This document shows, in pieces, positions 1-12,000 of a DNA stretch of 64,000 bases (positions within the stretch are counted from its first letter, which is position 1; every line of letters begins with the position of its first letter). Made by a program: the position numbers and the translations under genes. This DNA comes from Pleurotus djamor (Eukaryota > Basidiomycota > Agaricomycetes > Agaricales > Pleurotaceae). The notes below the pieces were generated by a model that saw nothing but the letters and a program-made list of their open reading frames with translations, had not been told where the DNA came from and did not search any database. Location of the stretch: positions 1 through 64,000 of the forward strand of contig JAPEVF010000197.1 of the NCBI GenBank assembly GCA_029747585.1, given 5' to 3'.

Positions 1-2742
1 GTACCTTACCTTATGGTGAAGACGAAGGCGACAGCTCCTCGGCCTCAAGGAACCGGTAAGTTTTCTCGTTGAGAAACCTTGTTTTTTGTCTTGTCACCGG
101 AGGTAGCAGTCAGTCGGGGACGAGGGTAGATTATTTTTGGGGTGGGAGTGAAAGGGGCCGCAAAAAGGGAATACCTTACTTTACGCTTTCTCGATCGGTT
201 CGAAAATGTCGCGAGAAATCGACCTGCGTATAAATCTTAAAAAATCTTTCACGACCTTTTGTCCCGGGTGTGGCACATGGTTGAGTGAACTGCTGACTAT
301 GCGAAGATGGTGATACCTGTGGGTTAGGAGCTCGAGGATGCTGTTTCGACCCTCGGTATCGCTCCTATCATTCCACCCTCCACTGGCTGAGTGCCGTGTA
401 TTTTTGTACAGCCTTGGGTGGTCCTTGCGATCGTAAGTATATTCCGTAAGAAATTGACCGTTGAGTCACCGTAAGATTTTGCCTTTCGATGGCGCGCCAA
501 CGCATTGAGTACCCGTCAAGTCCTCGTGGATTACTGGGTTCTTCGTGGAAACTCGAGCGCCGCTGTAACCAGTGAAAACGCATTGCGACACAGGTCGATG
601 TGATTAACTCTACCTAACCCATTCTATGTCAAATACAGCTATTCTCGTAAACCGATGGTCAAAGACGTTACCCCAATTCTCGGGTACACGGGTAGGTAAG
701 GTGATGGTCGAGGAAAGCTAGAATTAATAATGACCTGACTCATATACCAATTTTTTTTTAGGTTGGTGGCGATTGTATTTAACTTTCCTTCCCCCATCAA
801 CTCCGGCTCGAGGCTCCGGGACCCACGAAGAATGAGAATAATTGCCAGGCCAATTGATTGGAGGTGTTTTGACCAAATGCGAATTGAATTGGTGTCCTAG
901 TTATACGTGATATCCCGCAAATCTGGGGAGCTCGAGGAGAAGAGAGACCGTGGAAGGTATTCTGCAGAGAAGAGTCACCAAGTCATGTCCGAGTGGACAT
1001 GCGCGGGCTTCGAAACAATTGCGAACCGTGAACACGAGGATCTAACAACTAGGGTGGATTAGTTACGAAGAGGGCTCCGAGGCCGAACTTGTCGCTATCG
1101 GCCGCTTCAGGGCGTCTGAAAAGATNGGTTTGGGAGCGAGAAATAATAGAACGAATCAATTCCCGTCTATGGCCAGCAAGGTAGACAGACAGAGCCAATG
1201 GTCGGACTCCTATAGAAGAAACGTCTGCACAAGTAAGTATAGGGTGGTCGTACGAGAAGCTAGTAATGAGTATACTCACCTTGCGTCCTCGAAATGAAAG
1301 ATGCGTAGGCAATGACGGTGAAATCAGCCCACATCGACGAGAACTATGTATGGCTTCGTCGCGCGAGAAAGTGCTTCAGTTGATGCACTGGATGTAAAGC
1401 TGATAGAGTGTCAGCGTGAATGGACGCGTGCACCTCGATTAAAGGCAAATGCATCTGCCTCCGTACCCTCGTGTAAGTCACCTAGTACCTAGAGGTCGTT
1501 TCCGATAGAGTTCCAGGCTGAGTGCTTGAACTTGAACTTCGTGTCCAAACGGTGTAAATTTGTAGAAGCGATGCCAAAGGCATCAACGAAGAGGAGTTCA
1601 TTAATGGATACTAGGACAGAGCATCCATACACGATGCAAGTGGATGCAAGCGATCCCGCTTGGGGCTTTCGAGAAGTGAACGCCAAGAGGATCTAGAGAT
1701 TTGACCTTCGAGAAACACCCTGGCTTATGGGGGGGGATTGTGAATTCAGCTCCTGTACGTGCACAGAACGTGCATGAGGCCAGCCGACCCGGAGAGCCAC
1801 GCCGCTTCAGCGCACGAAGCAACTTGGCTTCAAATGCTTCAAGCCGATGTGATGCTAGAAAGTCGGTTTAACGGAAATGCATCGAACATGACGTCGTGGA
1901 GGTAAAATACCTTATCAAGGGTCGTTGGAGTGCTTATGATCAACCGATCGCGTACCAAGTACTCCTCTGTTCCTAAGTAGTTGAAATTAGGACAAATAAG
2001 AGGGCCTCGGAGGTGGTCTTGGTTCGATCTTGGTCACTTGAACTTCGCTGGACGTGAGCAGTTGGTATTTTGACGTAATAGTTGGAGTTTTAGTACATAC
2101 TGACCACAATACGGACACGCTTTGTAGCTGCGTTCGTGGCGAATCGACAGAGGCAGTTTCTCAAGACGCGGCTTTTCTAACTTGAAGGTAAAGTCCATGA
2201 ATTGGGCTTCTCGGTCTGGGCCTTTGGCGTTGACACCGCCACCTCTCGGGGTCACTTTCCGCTAAGCGCCGGACACTGGAACCACTACCATGTTCAACTT
2301 TTCCTGGTACGCACGAACTATGATTGATTTGTCTAGTAGTGCGTATACACCTGAGTCGGATCCATGGAAATATCTAATTCGCTGACTTTTCAGGATCCGA
2401 TTGTATCGCTATACTTAGTGAAAGGAATCTATAACATTCGAAGCACTTCTTTCAGGCTTGAAGCGATGACCTGTGGTCCTTTGCGCTTCCTTTGCGCTTC
2501 CTTTGCCGACCCGTGACCTGGGCAATCAAGCCGCCTTGGGAATTCGGGTTATGGGCGCGAGCACACAGGCGCGTCTGGCTGGTAGTACAGCGGCCAGCTC
2601 TCCCCGATTTGAGAGAATCAGGCCGTAATGTATCTTTTTCTGCGCGACCCCGCCCCACCTATGTGATTCGTGACCTCGTGTCTCTTCATTTGGGGCTCGG
2701 CTTCGCTTCCGTCGCGCGGTGGCTCTGTCTACCGCCTGAACG
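1..2742. other. gene-free left end
   Basis: I see no gene here. Open frames are short, have no family resemblance and do not join through plausible introns. The first 250 bases hold short TTTCTC/GAGAAA inverted repeats (for example 62-67 with 71-76) that resemble the hairpins near 48.6 kb. The right end is the promoter of the Y3-like gene. Confidence 0.6.
2478..2506. repeat. 11-bp tandem repeat
   Basis: The unit CCTTTGCGCTT occurs twice in full and once in part, about 300 bases upstream of the Y3-like gene start. No function can be assigned. Confidence 0.7.
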
Positions 2743-2750
2743 TATAAATA
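2743..2750 (+). promoter_or_regulatory. TATA box of the Y3-like gene
   Basis: TATAAATA lies 57 bases before the ATG at 2808, which fits a short 5' leader. The start ATG has a CACC context just before it. Confidence 0.65.
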
Positions 2751-2807
2751 GGGAGCGTTCCCTAACTTCAAAGCCTCCATCTTCCTCTGAAGACAGTGAA
2801 AGACACC

Positions 2808-3671
2808 ATGAAGCTCACTTCTCTCCTAGCTCTTGTTCCCGCCTTTGTATACTCGGTCTCAGCGAAACCCATCGTGTCCGGTAGGCTTTCTGTTGATGTC
2901 GTTGTCCACAATGAATCTAACATCGCCCGCAGAGAACATATGTCCTGGTGGGACCGTCCTTTCGACCACTTTCATAGGAGAGCATAAGGACGTCAAGTTG
3001 GAAGAGCTCTACTGCCCAGGTCTTGCTTCCAGAGACCTTGAGGCTAGACAAGCCAACGTTTGTGGAGCACAATGTACGGAGACTTCTTTTGATTGTCTAT
3101 TCTTGGCTGAATTGAACCTTGAACGAACAGGCAACACCAATTGCTTCACACCCTCTGGCGGAGGACCTGACCCCAATGAATGCCATGTCATCTCTGATGC
3201 CTTGCTTTTTGCTTCTCAAAACACTGGTTAGTACTTTCCTGAGAGTCCTAAACCATCGTCTGAACCGTTTTCTCCAGGCCAAATTTTCACCGTTGGTACT
3301 GGGGTAAGCTTCAACATTTGCTACCTCTCTTACCCCGCTAACCCATGACGTTCGCAGACAAACAACACATTGAGCCTTTCTTACAGGAGCTGCACCACGT
3401 TCTTCCGAAACCAAGATGTCAGCCCATTGAATTATTGCCGCACTGATATGGTGAGTAACCTTGGAACTGTTGGTTGTTGCTCCGTGCTCAAAATTTGTCT
3501 GCCCAAGGCCGCCGTCATCGATTTCGTGGCTTTCAACTGCCAAGCTCCCCAGAACGCGCATGGTGGTAACTGTGTGGCGGCCGACCAGCGTTGGTTCATC
3601 CAGTGAGTGCCATCCGTACAACTCAAAACGGATCGACCATAACATGAAGTGACAGGGTTCAACATTCATAA
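2808..3671 (+). CDS. secreted Y3-like glycan-binding protein
   Basis: A small secreted cysteine-rich protein of the Y3 family, named after the Coprinus comatus glycan-binding protein Y3. The model has six exons: 2808-2880, 2933-3226, 3278-3303, 3358-3450, 3508-3602 and 3656-3671. All introns are 51-57 bases with GT-AG ends. The start at 2808 is chosen because it opens directly into a signal peptide ending ...VYSVSA. Family signatures are clear in the C-terminal half: SYRSCTTFF with a following NQ, then FVAFNCQAPQNAHGGNC, a WF pair, and the terminal QVQHS, which only appears after splicing the last intron. Several cysteines should form disulfides. The region between the signal peptide and the domain is less certain, because exon 2 could begin later. 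Y3-like proteins bind fucosylated or GalNAc-containing glycans; the ligand here is unknown. Its 3' end faces the GH31 gene 85 bases away. Confidence 0.85.
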
Positions 3672-3755
3672 ACCTGTACAAGCTTGGCGTATGCAAAAGC
3701 GAGAAACTTGAATACCACAAACCCCCTAAATCAATGCCCGAACTTCGCTACTTAC

Positions 3756-6700
3756 TTACTCCCAAGTAACCTTTGCATCTTGATTCAAACCAAGCCTAAC
3801 TTGGTCAATGACCAATTTCCCCAATTCCGGGTTATATTGCCAAGACTTGATCAGTCTTCCAGCAACGTCGACGCGCTTGGGTCTTCGCTGCAGACCAAGC
3901 AACGTGATGCTTTCAAGACGCTGACGAAGAACGAAGGGACCTTTGACCTTCAAGCGCAACTCCCCACGCAGAGCGGTAAAGGTAAGAATTGTGTTCGCGG
4001 TCGGAGGGTTGCTAACGCCGTCGTCGATGTACGCGTCGCCGAAGGCATTACCGTCCCGAGTAAGAGAGACGAGAAGAGAGTAGGGACCCTGTCGGGTTTC
4101 TTCGATAGTGTATCCTGGCTCAGCGTGCAAAAGGATGGCGGATCCATCGCGGACATGAACATTGATATGACCCAAAGGGGCGGGTAGGGTGATTGTCTCC
4201 GAGTTGGCCGTGTCCACCACATGGTGCGTCCACCAATCCCTCCAAACAGCGGACCCTTGACCAGGGAAAATGGCTAAATACCCGGGTCAGTGATGAAATT
4301 GGATAGAAAGGCGATGGAAAGGTAATGCCGAGGTTTACGGACCTTGGACAGAAGTTGCGTTAGGAGTCAGGACCGGCGTGACCATGATATCTCTCCCAAT
4401 GAGGAATTGGCGATCGACACCGAAGAGCTTGGGCTCATTCGGGAACTCGAAGAATAGCGCACGGACTGGCGGAGAACCGGACATAGACGAATTTGCGAAG
4501 AGTGTGTACTAATAACGCAATTGGTCAGATGATTCGCTCTGTGAGCCACGAAGCTATACTCACCCAATAAGGCAACAAGGAATACCGAGCTGAAATCGCC
4601 GTGCGCGAAGCATTGGCTACGCTATCCCATCTGTAGGGTTCCTGTGGGATGGCGCCTTTGATATTGTGGTTTCTATAGAAAGGAGTGAACGCAGCCAGTT
4701 GCATCCAGCGATTGCACAGCTCCTCGTCCGAGTTCCCATCTAAAGTTCGAGGTCAATGGTGACGGCATCGATCAGCGGGAATCTCAGAAAACCCAACAAA
4801 GACGCACTGAATCCGCAGGTATCAGCGCCAACGAATGGAATCTGGAAAAGCTGGAACTGTAGCACTCCTTGGATGCTCAGATACATGTACTGCCATTTGC
4901 TAAAATTGTCACCAAGCTACAAACACCATCAACGATCAGGAGTTCAGTCAAGGTAAAACGTTCATTGGGGGGACGACAACTCACCCAATGGCCTGTCCAT
5001 TTCCCAGCCGAAGCAAAGGTAGATCGAGATATCAAGAACGGGCGTTGACCAGGATGCAGTTGCTGTAAAGCGCGATGCGTAGCCATCTCTTCCATCAGAC
5101 CCCAAAGGTTGTGGACATCTAGCTCAACCTGTCCTCCAGCATGTGTGGCGTTGGTCGCGAGAGCATGCTCAGACAGACGACCGAAACCTACAAACAAGCT
5201 CAGCCCAACTTAAAGAGAATTTCATTGGAGGTAAGATAATCACCGTTGTGTATTCTGTACGGCGGCGTGTTGAGGTCGACTCCAGTTTGTTCACCAGCGC
5301 CCAGACCGCGTTTCGTAAGCTCCACACTGATGGTACAGGTTAATTGGCCATTGACGGTGATATTTCCACTGGGACCGGAGACAGAGGCGTTGTAGCTGTG
5401 CAGAATGTCGTGAGCTTTCCGTAACAATGGACCTAAAACGGGACGATCCCGCACCATTCTGGGTAATCCAATATAGGATTCCCTGGTTCGCCGGGAAGAA
5501 TGAAAGGTGGGCTAGTATTGCTTAAATCCGCGTCGGTGCCACTTATGAAGAAGTGTCTATCAGGGAAGGGCAACGGAAACGAGGGGGCGAACCCCCACTT
5601 AAAGCTAACACCTACCAAGACCCGTCACAGAAGGAACTAGCTTCATTCATGTCCAACCAGATGCCGGAGAACTCCAAACCCGAGGAACTCCAATTTCTCA
5701 ATGCGTCTGTCCACCATCTTTCCGTGTTATCTGCGAACCAGTCGGGGAAAACCTAAACGGACATAGATTTCAAACAGAGTGCGTTGGAGCAATTGAAGAT
5801 TGACTGACAGTGTAACCAGGCCAAACCTGACCGACATACTCTGACCCATCAGGGTTTGTGATAAAGACCTTGCTGATGAAAGGTATGAGGATGGTTATGC
5901 TTCGGACAGCTGGGCGACGCTTACTCGGTAGTCCCTTGAGTGTAAGGATGATACTATGAAATATCTTCAGTAATAACGCCTCGGATCAGGGGCTGATGCG
6001 TACTATATCCGTTTCGTTGATTTGTTTGGGTATGGCAGCATCGAGGATCGGAATGTCTGAGGTGTCCAAAAACTGTCGGCATAACCCAAAACATAAAGAT
6101 GTCCGGAGAAACTTACACTTCTGGTGATTTTGGGCCTAATATACAGAGTTTATGATCAAACACTAGTAAACGAACCATCGATTTTTCTGGACGTACCAGT
6201 TCGCGAATGAACGCTCTGACTTGATCGGGGGGAAACGAGACGGGGTCAACAGTGAAGTCTCTAACGGCATGGTAGAGATCGATATCATTCCACATAACTT
6301 CGAAACGCAACACAAGAGAAAAGTGATGATTAGACTTCATCCGGATCCACCGTCGTCCTCGACTCACCTTCCAAGGGAATGTTTGCAGCTCTCATATTTT
6401 CCACTTGTTGCCGAGTTTCAGCGATATCTTTGTATCCCCATCTACACGCGTTGGTGTCATTCAATTCGCACACGAAGGTACAGAAGTGGAAGTTGTTTAC
6501 CTGCATAAATGAAAGCCGAATCCCCAAATAGGTTGCCAAGTAGGTAAGCCGACCAAAGCCCCGTATTGTTCGATGACGGTTTGGGGTGTGGGACCGGAGA
6601 AAAAGTAAAAGTCGAAGACACCGCCGATCATTCGGTACTCAATGATCGAGACTGGTGATGCCGGAGGTGTTAATAAGAGGATATCAGCACCTGCGGCACT

Positions 6701-7824
6701 GTGTNTNTTTTTTTTAAAAAATGCGGAGAATGATTATGACGACGGGATGCTAGAGACACGGGCGATTACCTGAGCAGGAATACTCCGTGCGATTTCGATG
6801 TTTTCGTTGCTGCGTCGTAACGATGTTCCAAGTAAATTGGATGGGTTCCGTACCTAAAGGGACAAGGTGAGTATAAGGTGACTGCTTGACGGACATCGGG
6901 GACGTACACATTCTCGTTGATTGGGTCAGCAATGTCGCGTGCCCACATGGTCTGAACGCTACCAACGCCGCCATCCGTACCTACGTCTCTCCTGAACCCG
7001 CTACTTGCAATGACTTCACCCAAGCCGTAAACATTGGCGCCACGAGGCAGGGCCGAAGCCAACTAAAAGGATCAACACGGTAATATTAAAACGAGGTTCG
7101 ACGGGCATGTACTCTAGATGAATGAGGCGTACCTGAAGATACTGGTCTTCGAAGACCAAAGGGAAGGCGTCCAGGGCTGTCGTGTTGTCAGAAGAGATCA
7201 CAGGAGGAATGGGGGTCTTTGGGAGAGACGAGACTCTGGTGTCGAAGAGAGGAGTGCCGTGTGGTTCTGAACGGCGCGTAATCCAAAAGGCGAATGGCGA
7301 TGGGTCATAATTGAAGACGAGGTCCGCCGATGATTTGGGAACAGCGGTTCTAGGACGTGGAATGATGGTCTCAGGAACCGTATACTGTTCCTCAGCGGTG
7401 TCAAATATGTTCACGTGTAGGCTATCGAGACAATCAGTATGGACAGCAACAAGGCTCAGTGGTAGTTGTACGAACCGAGTTTTCGTCTCGTAAGTGACTT
7501 GAATGGTCAGATTCGCGATATCTTTCCCGAACGCATTGCAAGCTGGACCAGCCAGCGCAAGTCGAGCAGTCAATCCCGATGGACTCGANTGTAGGCCTTG
7601 AAGCGTATAGCCTGTCGAAGATAGCATGAATACCACTCAATATCTAGAGACTTAACTAGGTTGACCAGCATACCTGGGCAAGCCGCGACGTTGAAACTCT
7701 TGGAGACGCTGGTGTTTTGATTGATTGTGTGTGGAAGAGACTGCTGCCTCNAGAACGNTGGAGGAGCGAAGGCATTGACACCNCCGGTGACCAGAAGTCC
7801 CCCCGTCAGTATGTGCGCGAGCAT
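3756..7824 (-). CDS. secreted GH31 alpha-glucosidase
   Basis: A multi-exon glycoside hydrolase family 31 enzyme that should release glucose from alpha-linked oligosaccharides outside the cell. The start at 7824 (MLAHILTGG...) gives a signal-peptide-like N-terminus. In order the translation shows the N-terminal beta domain with ANVYGLGE and [22 protein letters not shown] and KSHGVFLL, then the catalytic barrel. The nucleophile motif GIWLDMNE has its Asp codon at 5651-5653. The acid/base motif GHW|LGDN is split by an intron, with its Asp codon at 4908-4910. [10 protein letters not shown], then [14 protein letters not shown] and a FYRNHN-like segment complete the barrel, followed by C-terminal beta domains ending KVTWE. 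Both catalytic acids are present, so the enzyme is probably active. A few N characters blur the first exon. Substrate preference cannot be read from the sequence. Confidence 0.9.
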
Positions 7825-8536
7825 GTTCGTGATANGTTTGGGGGGAAATGACGAGGACCCTGTGCCTCCAGACCTCTCTTGTATTGCGGGCCATTCAGAG
7901 CTCCTGACCCCATAAACAACCTATGCTCCGAAGCTTTCTATCGTAACATATCCTGCCGCATGGTACGGTTCGCATAAAATGTNGTTGCTTGGAAAAACTT
8001 CCGTCGCACGCATCCGGGTACTTCGAGGAAGCCTGGCGTTGGCATAGCAAGTGAAGTCGAATATTGAAATACATTAGAAAACGAGGTTCGAGTNNNNAAN
8101 NNCNNNCTGATCCAAGAGCGATATGGGGCCAAGTCAGTGACGCGCCGTTTGGCAATGCAATAAGGGTGGGGATGAAGAACACATAACTAACCTCAAGGCA
8201 TGTGGCCCACGATGCATGACACATGGGGTGAAAAGTTATGTTGTTTCCAACCTCCTTGGGGTAATGCCGTATAATAGGCTGCGTGCATCTGTAGCGTGCT
8301 CGGTTCACGGTGCGAAGGTATGTAGGGGGAGTTCAAACGTTCAAGGCGCTTGAATGAGANNNNGNNNTGTGAGTGAGAACACTTCCGGGATCCGACAGAG
8401 CCAATTTCAAGCCTACTTGTNCATAGAGTATTTTGTACATGCTATAGAGTACNTATTTGATACAGGAAATAAACAACGCGCAGGATTTTCTCCACGTTTT
8501 GCTAAAAGGAATGGGACAAACGGAGGACTTCGAGGC
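7825..8536. other. intergenic spacer
   Basis: Spacer between the start of the GH31 gene and the end of the GTPase gene, both on the minus strand. It carries a run of N characters near 8094-8107 and no convincing open frame. It should hold the GH31 promoter, but no clear TATA box is seen. Confidence 0.5.
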
Positions 8537-10773
8537 TCAAATTCGCACACGCGGACTCTACACGAAAGGTGAGTGAAAGCACTTCGAGCGGTAAATATGT
8601 GGCTTACGTCGAAAATGTCATAGGCGAGGCCTACCATCTGTTGGCATGAAGCAAGGTGTCTGTGTGCGCTAACTATCGACATGACATTGGATGAGTTCAT
8701 TTGTTGGATCGACGGCTTCATCCTGATCAACGCTCTATGAGAGTGAGGCGGAGGGAGCGGCGGTAAGCATGCACTATCTACGACGAAAGAAAATCAAACA
8801 TACTCGGAAATATGGGCCCAAACATGTTTGAAGGGCTCTTCTGGTTTCCCTTGTAAGGTCGCGTCCAAAGTCACCGCCGCAAGGATATACAAATCGCGGA
8901 GGAGGCGGAAAAGCTGGATAGAAGGGCGTTCAGACCGCTNTGAAAGTAGAAGTAAGCTGAAGAATCATATGNTGTGAATAATGACTGAATGAACTTACTT
9001 GGAGGCTTTCCAGAGTTTCAGAGAAGAACGTCAGTGCCTCTTCGAGATACGGTGTTGGTACGTGTTGCTCCANGTTTTGTAGGTGTTGAAGTTCCGTGGT
9101 GAGTTGNCTGATAAATAGGATCCGGTAGGTCGTTGCATGGATGGAGTCCATGCGATCGTCGAAGTGTTCACTGAAATGGGGAGTACTCTTGATGGGCTTG
9201 TGGGCTTTGACAGTATCATTCAGCTCGTCTAGGGAAGCTGATATAGCCTTGAGCTTCTTCCTCAAAGTCTCTTCCACCCCTTCCATGGAAGATAAGTGGT
9301 CCCAGTGCGATTTGAGACTCGTAAGTTGTTTCTTGATGAGCAATGCAACCATGCGTAGCCAGTGGAGGAGGAACTTCCCCAACGAAGTGCGGCCTAAATG
9401 GCTCCTGCCTGGGCTCTCGGAGCTCATCTCTGAAGACACTTTCAAAGGGCGAGGAGTTATCATGCGATCGACGATACTCCAAGCCGAGACGGCAGAGTCA
9501 TCGTAGGGACTGACAGTAACATCGTAAGGCTTCCAATATTCTTCAAGATGTTGAAGTCGTTTTTCACGAGCGATTTCCGCAAGCTCCGTACCCATAGTGG
9601 GGACAAAGGTGACTATGTTCATGCTGCTTCCGCACATTTTTTGTAGGAGAATGGAAACGCCGGGGTTAATTCGATTGGCCGACATATTGTGCAGGCAGAG
9701 GAGACCTGACGGGAAGAGATTCCGTCTGTGCCTAGCAAGGGATATTAATCAGATATGTCCTACGTTTGAGTGACTGAGATAACGCCAATCCTTACAAGTT
9801 AGAAAGCCATTCAGTGAGCTCGAAGATTCCACTAATTTCGCCCGCGTCCTCGATATCAAACCCCGGCGTATCAATGAAAACTACAGGCTTCCCAAGTGAA
9901 TCGTTCACACGAAATGCTTGAACTCGACGAGTACATGGATCCATAGATGCAGATACTTCCGCTACGCATTTGGCAGCAGCAGTATTAATGAACTGATTAA
10001 ATCAGATTGTGAGCATAGNTCANCAGTCCGTAATCAGTAAACTAACCGTGCTCTTTCCGGACCCAGAGGCCCCAAAGAGACTGGGGTAACAGGATGAATC
10101 AACTGGATCACATNTGNAAGTGAATAACACAAGGAACTTACATGATTATCTTGTCCTGAGNAGTAATGTCTGATGCCTTGATACTCCCTCGATGTGACGT
10201 GGACTTGAGAACAGAAAGCCCAGGTTTGAGACGGGAAAATAGCATGGTTGGACCGGGGGGCTTTCGTANATCGACGAGGGTACCTTCCGANTCCGCGCTA
10301 CAAACGCGTGAGTCAAGTCAGGCCATNGGACTGAGTANCCACGCTTACCGACGAATGGCTTCCATGGCCGGCCCGTTGTACAACGTAGACACTTTGAGTG
10401 CAATAGCTGGTAGTTCTNCGAGGGTANCTTCCNCAGANGAGGTGAAAAAGAAAATCCTTAGCCAAACNGGGTGGAGCTTCTGCCCATCAAAAGCCCATCG
10501 GTGGTCTTGAATTGATCGGTTTATATTCGAGAGCTTCTCGCGTACATCAAGTAACTGTCTCCGCACATANTTCTGGTGTACGGTAGAGACTGTGACGCCA
10601 CCAACAGCGTGATGGATGANTGGGAGNAGTGTTGANAAAGGGCGCACGCTCTCTCGGAAACGCGTATANTGAGCAAAGTTGTGAGGGTCGCTAANATGGA
10701 AGAGGATTGCTTCGATTTGTTGGAGGACAATGATAGCAGGCTCTTCAAGTGGATGCGACGCGACGATAGCCAT
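8537..10773 (-). CDS. P-loop GTPase (G domain) with N-terminal extension
   Basis: A member of the large mushroom family of P-loop G-domain proteins of unknown role. The model starts at 10773 (MAIVASHPLEEP...). Its first exon joins in frame, through an intron ending at the AG near 10300, to a stretch leading into the G domain. The G1/P-loop motif reads ILFGASGSGKST, assembled across an intron near 10135-10080. The G3 motif is VVFIDTPGF near 9880. The usual family TMWxE segment appears as VPTMGTELAE near 9590, followed by a conserved EYWKP. The C-terminal half is helical and charged, probably coiled coil. Two further small exons extend it to a stop at 8537-8539. The roughly 190 residues ahead of the P-loop are unusual, since relatives tend to begin close to it. 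Many N characters make the N-terminal exons less secure. The 3' end is a best guess. Confidence 0.65.
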
Positions 10774-12000
10774 TNTGTGNATCCTACGAGGGGGAGGGGA
10801 GTGGGGCGCGTTNGNGGGTTGAGTGAATGATCATCCACNACGTTGAATACCAACTTTTATAGGGAGAACGGTNGGNCTTTGAACGCATATCAAGGGCGCT
10901 TGGGTTGACGCCTGGCTGTGCATATCGAACCAGCAATGGGTACCACGAAGTATGAAAGAAGACACGGGGTATGTTCTGTTGGGAAAACAAGTCGGAAATG
11001 AACGGACGTTGATGGAGTATGAACGTCAACACAGGCGCTCGAAGCCTATCATCGATCCAGAACTCGTCCTTCATTGGGCCATATGCATAGCCAATGAAAC
11101 CTGAAAAGCGGATCCGATTGAACACGCGAGGATTGTGGTTCAACCTAGCCCTGCGACACCTCCTGTCTGAGGTATGGGAAGGACAGNATAGCGTCATCCC
11201 AGACCTCNTCCAGCGTTTAACCATCGCCTAAGATCATCGGCCGAGTAAAAGAATAGGAAAAGCTGAGGGCCAGCTGAGGTTATACCGATCGTGGCTGCCT
11301 CAAGGCATGTTACGCTATTCCCATGCCACGGAGAGCTGGAGCGACCGCACCCAGGCTTGGAAGCAAGCCACAGCCAAAGAATAGGCTCCGAGTGTCGACT
11401 AGAGGCAGCAAAGACAATAGGTTAAATTAAGGCGGTTGCACGACGGCGCTCCAGGGTACAAGGTCATCAGGTGAAGTGGACTTTGTGAAGAGTGTCATCA
11501 AACGTGTTGAAGAACGCCACTTACACGCGTCGAAAGAGTCTTCTTGCTGTACGCGACGACAACGGAGTAGACAGCAAAAGTTATTCCTGGAGGTGAAGAC
11601 AACAAAAGCATAAGATATGAAGGCCATTGCGTGGCGCGTGGTGACGGCGCAAAGAAAACATGTTGATGTTCGAGTTCAATGAGATCTCCCACGGACATTC
11701 CGGTTTCAAGAAATCAGCCATTATAATTTACAAATAATTCCAGTACCTATCCGATTCAAACCATAGGTATCACAATAAGGTACATGGCGCAAGCTGGGTG
11801 CGCAAACAAGAACGATTGTAAGCTACAANGAACGTGGAATGCTAGCTAGATACAGTGGCATGCAAGATGAGAAGTCGAAGTGAGTGTGGATGGATCGTGA
11901 CGTGATCGTAAATACTTCATAAATTACAGAGCGAATGCGAGCCAGCTGCGCAAATCAGCATCGGAGAGGTAGAGGTAATGATGAACACCAGGAACTTCAT
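10774..12000. other. intergenic region
   Basis: No gene is supported. Two minus-strand open frames (10784-11224 and 11427-11698) show no recognisable domain and no clean splice continuation. The right part is 3' flank of the AA9 gene. Confidence 0.4.

Noticed and set aside
10784..11224. 146-codon minus-strand open frame upstream of the GTPase gene
   Set aside because: Several N characters, no recognisable domain, and no splice join to the GTPase start; could be a relic but nothing supports it.
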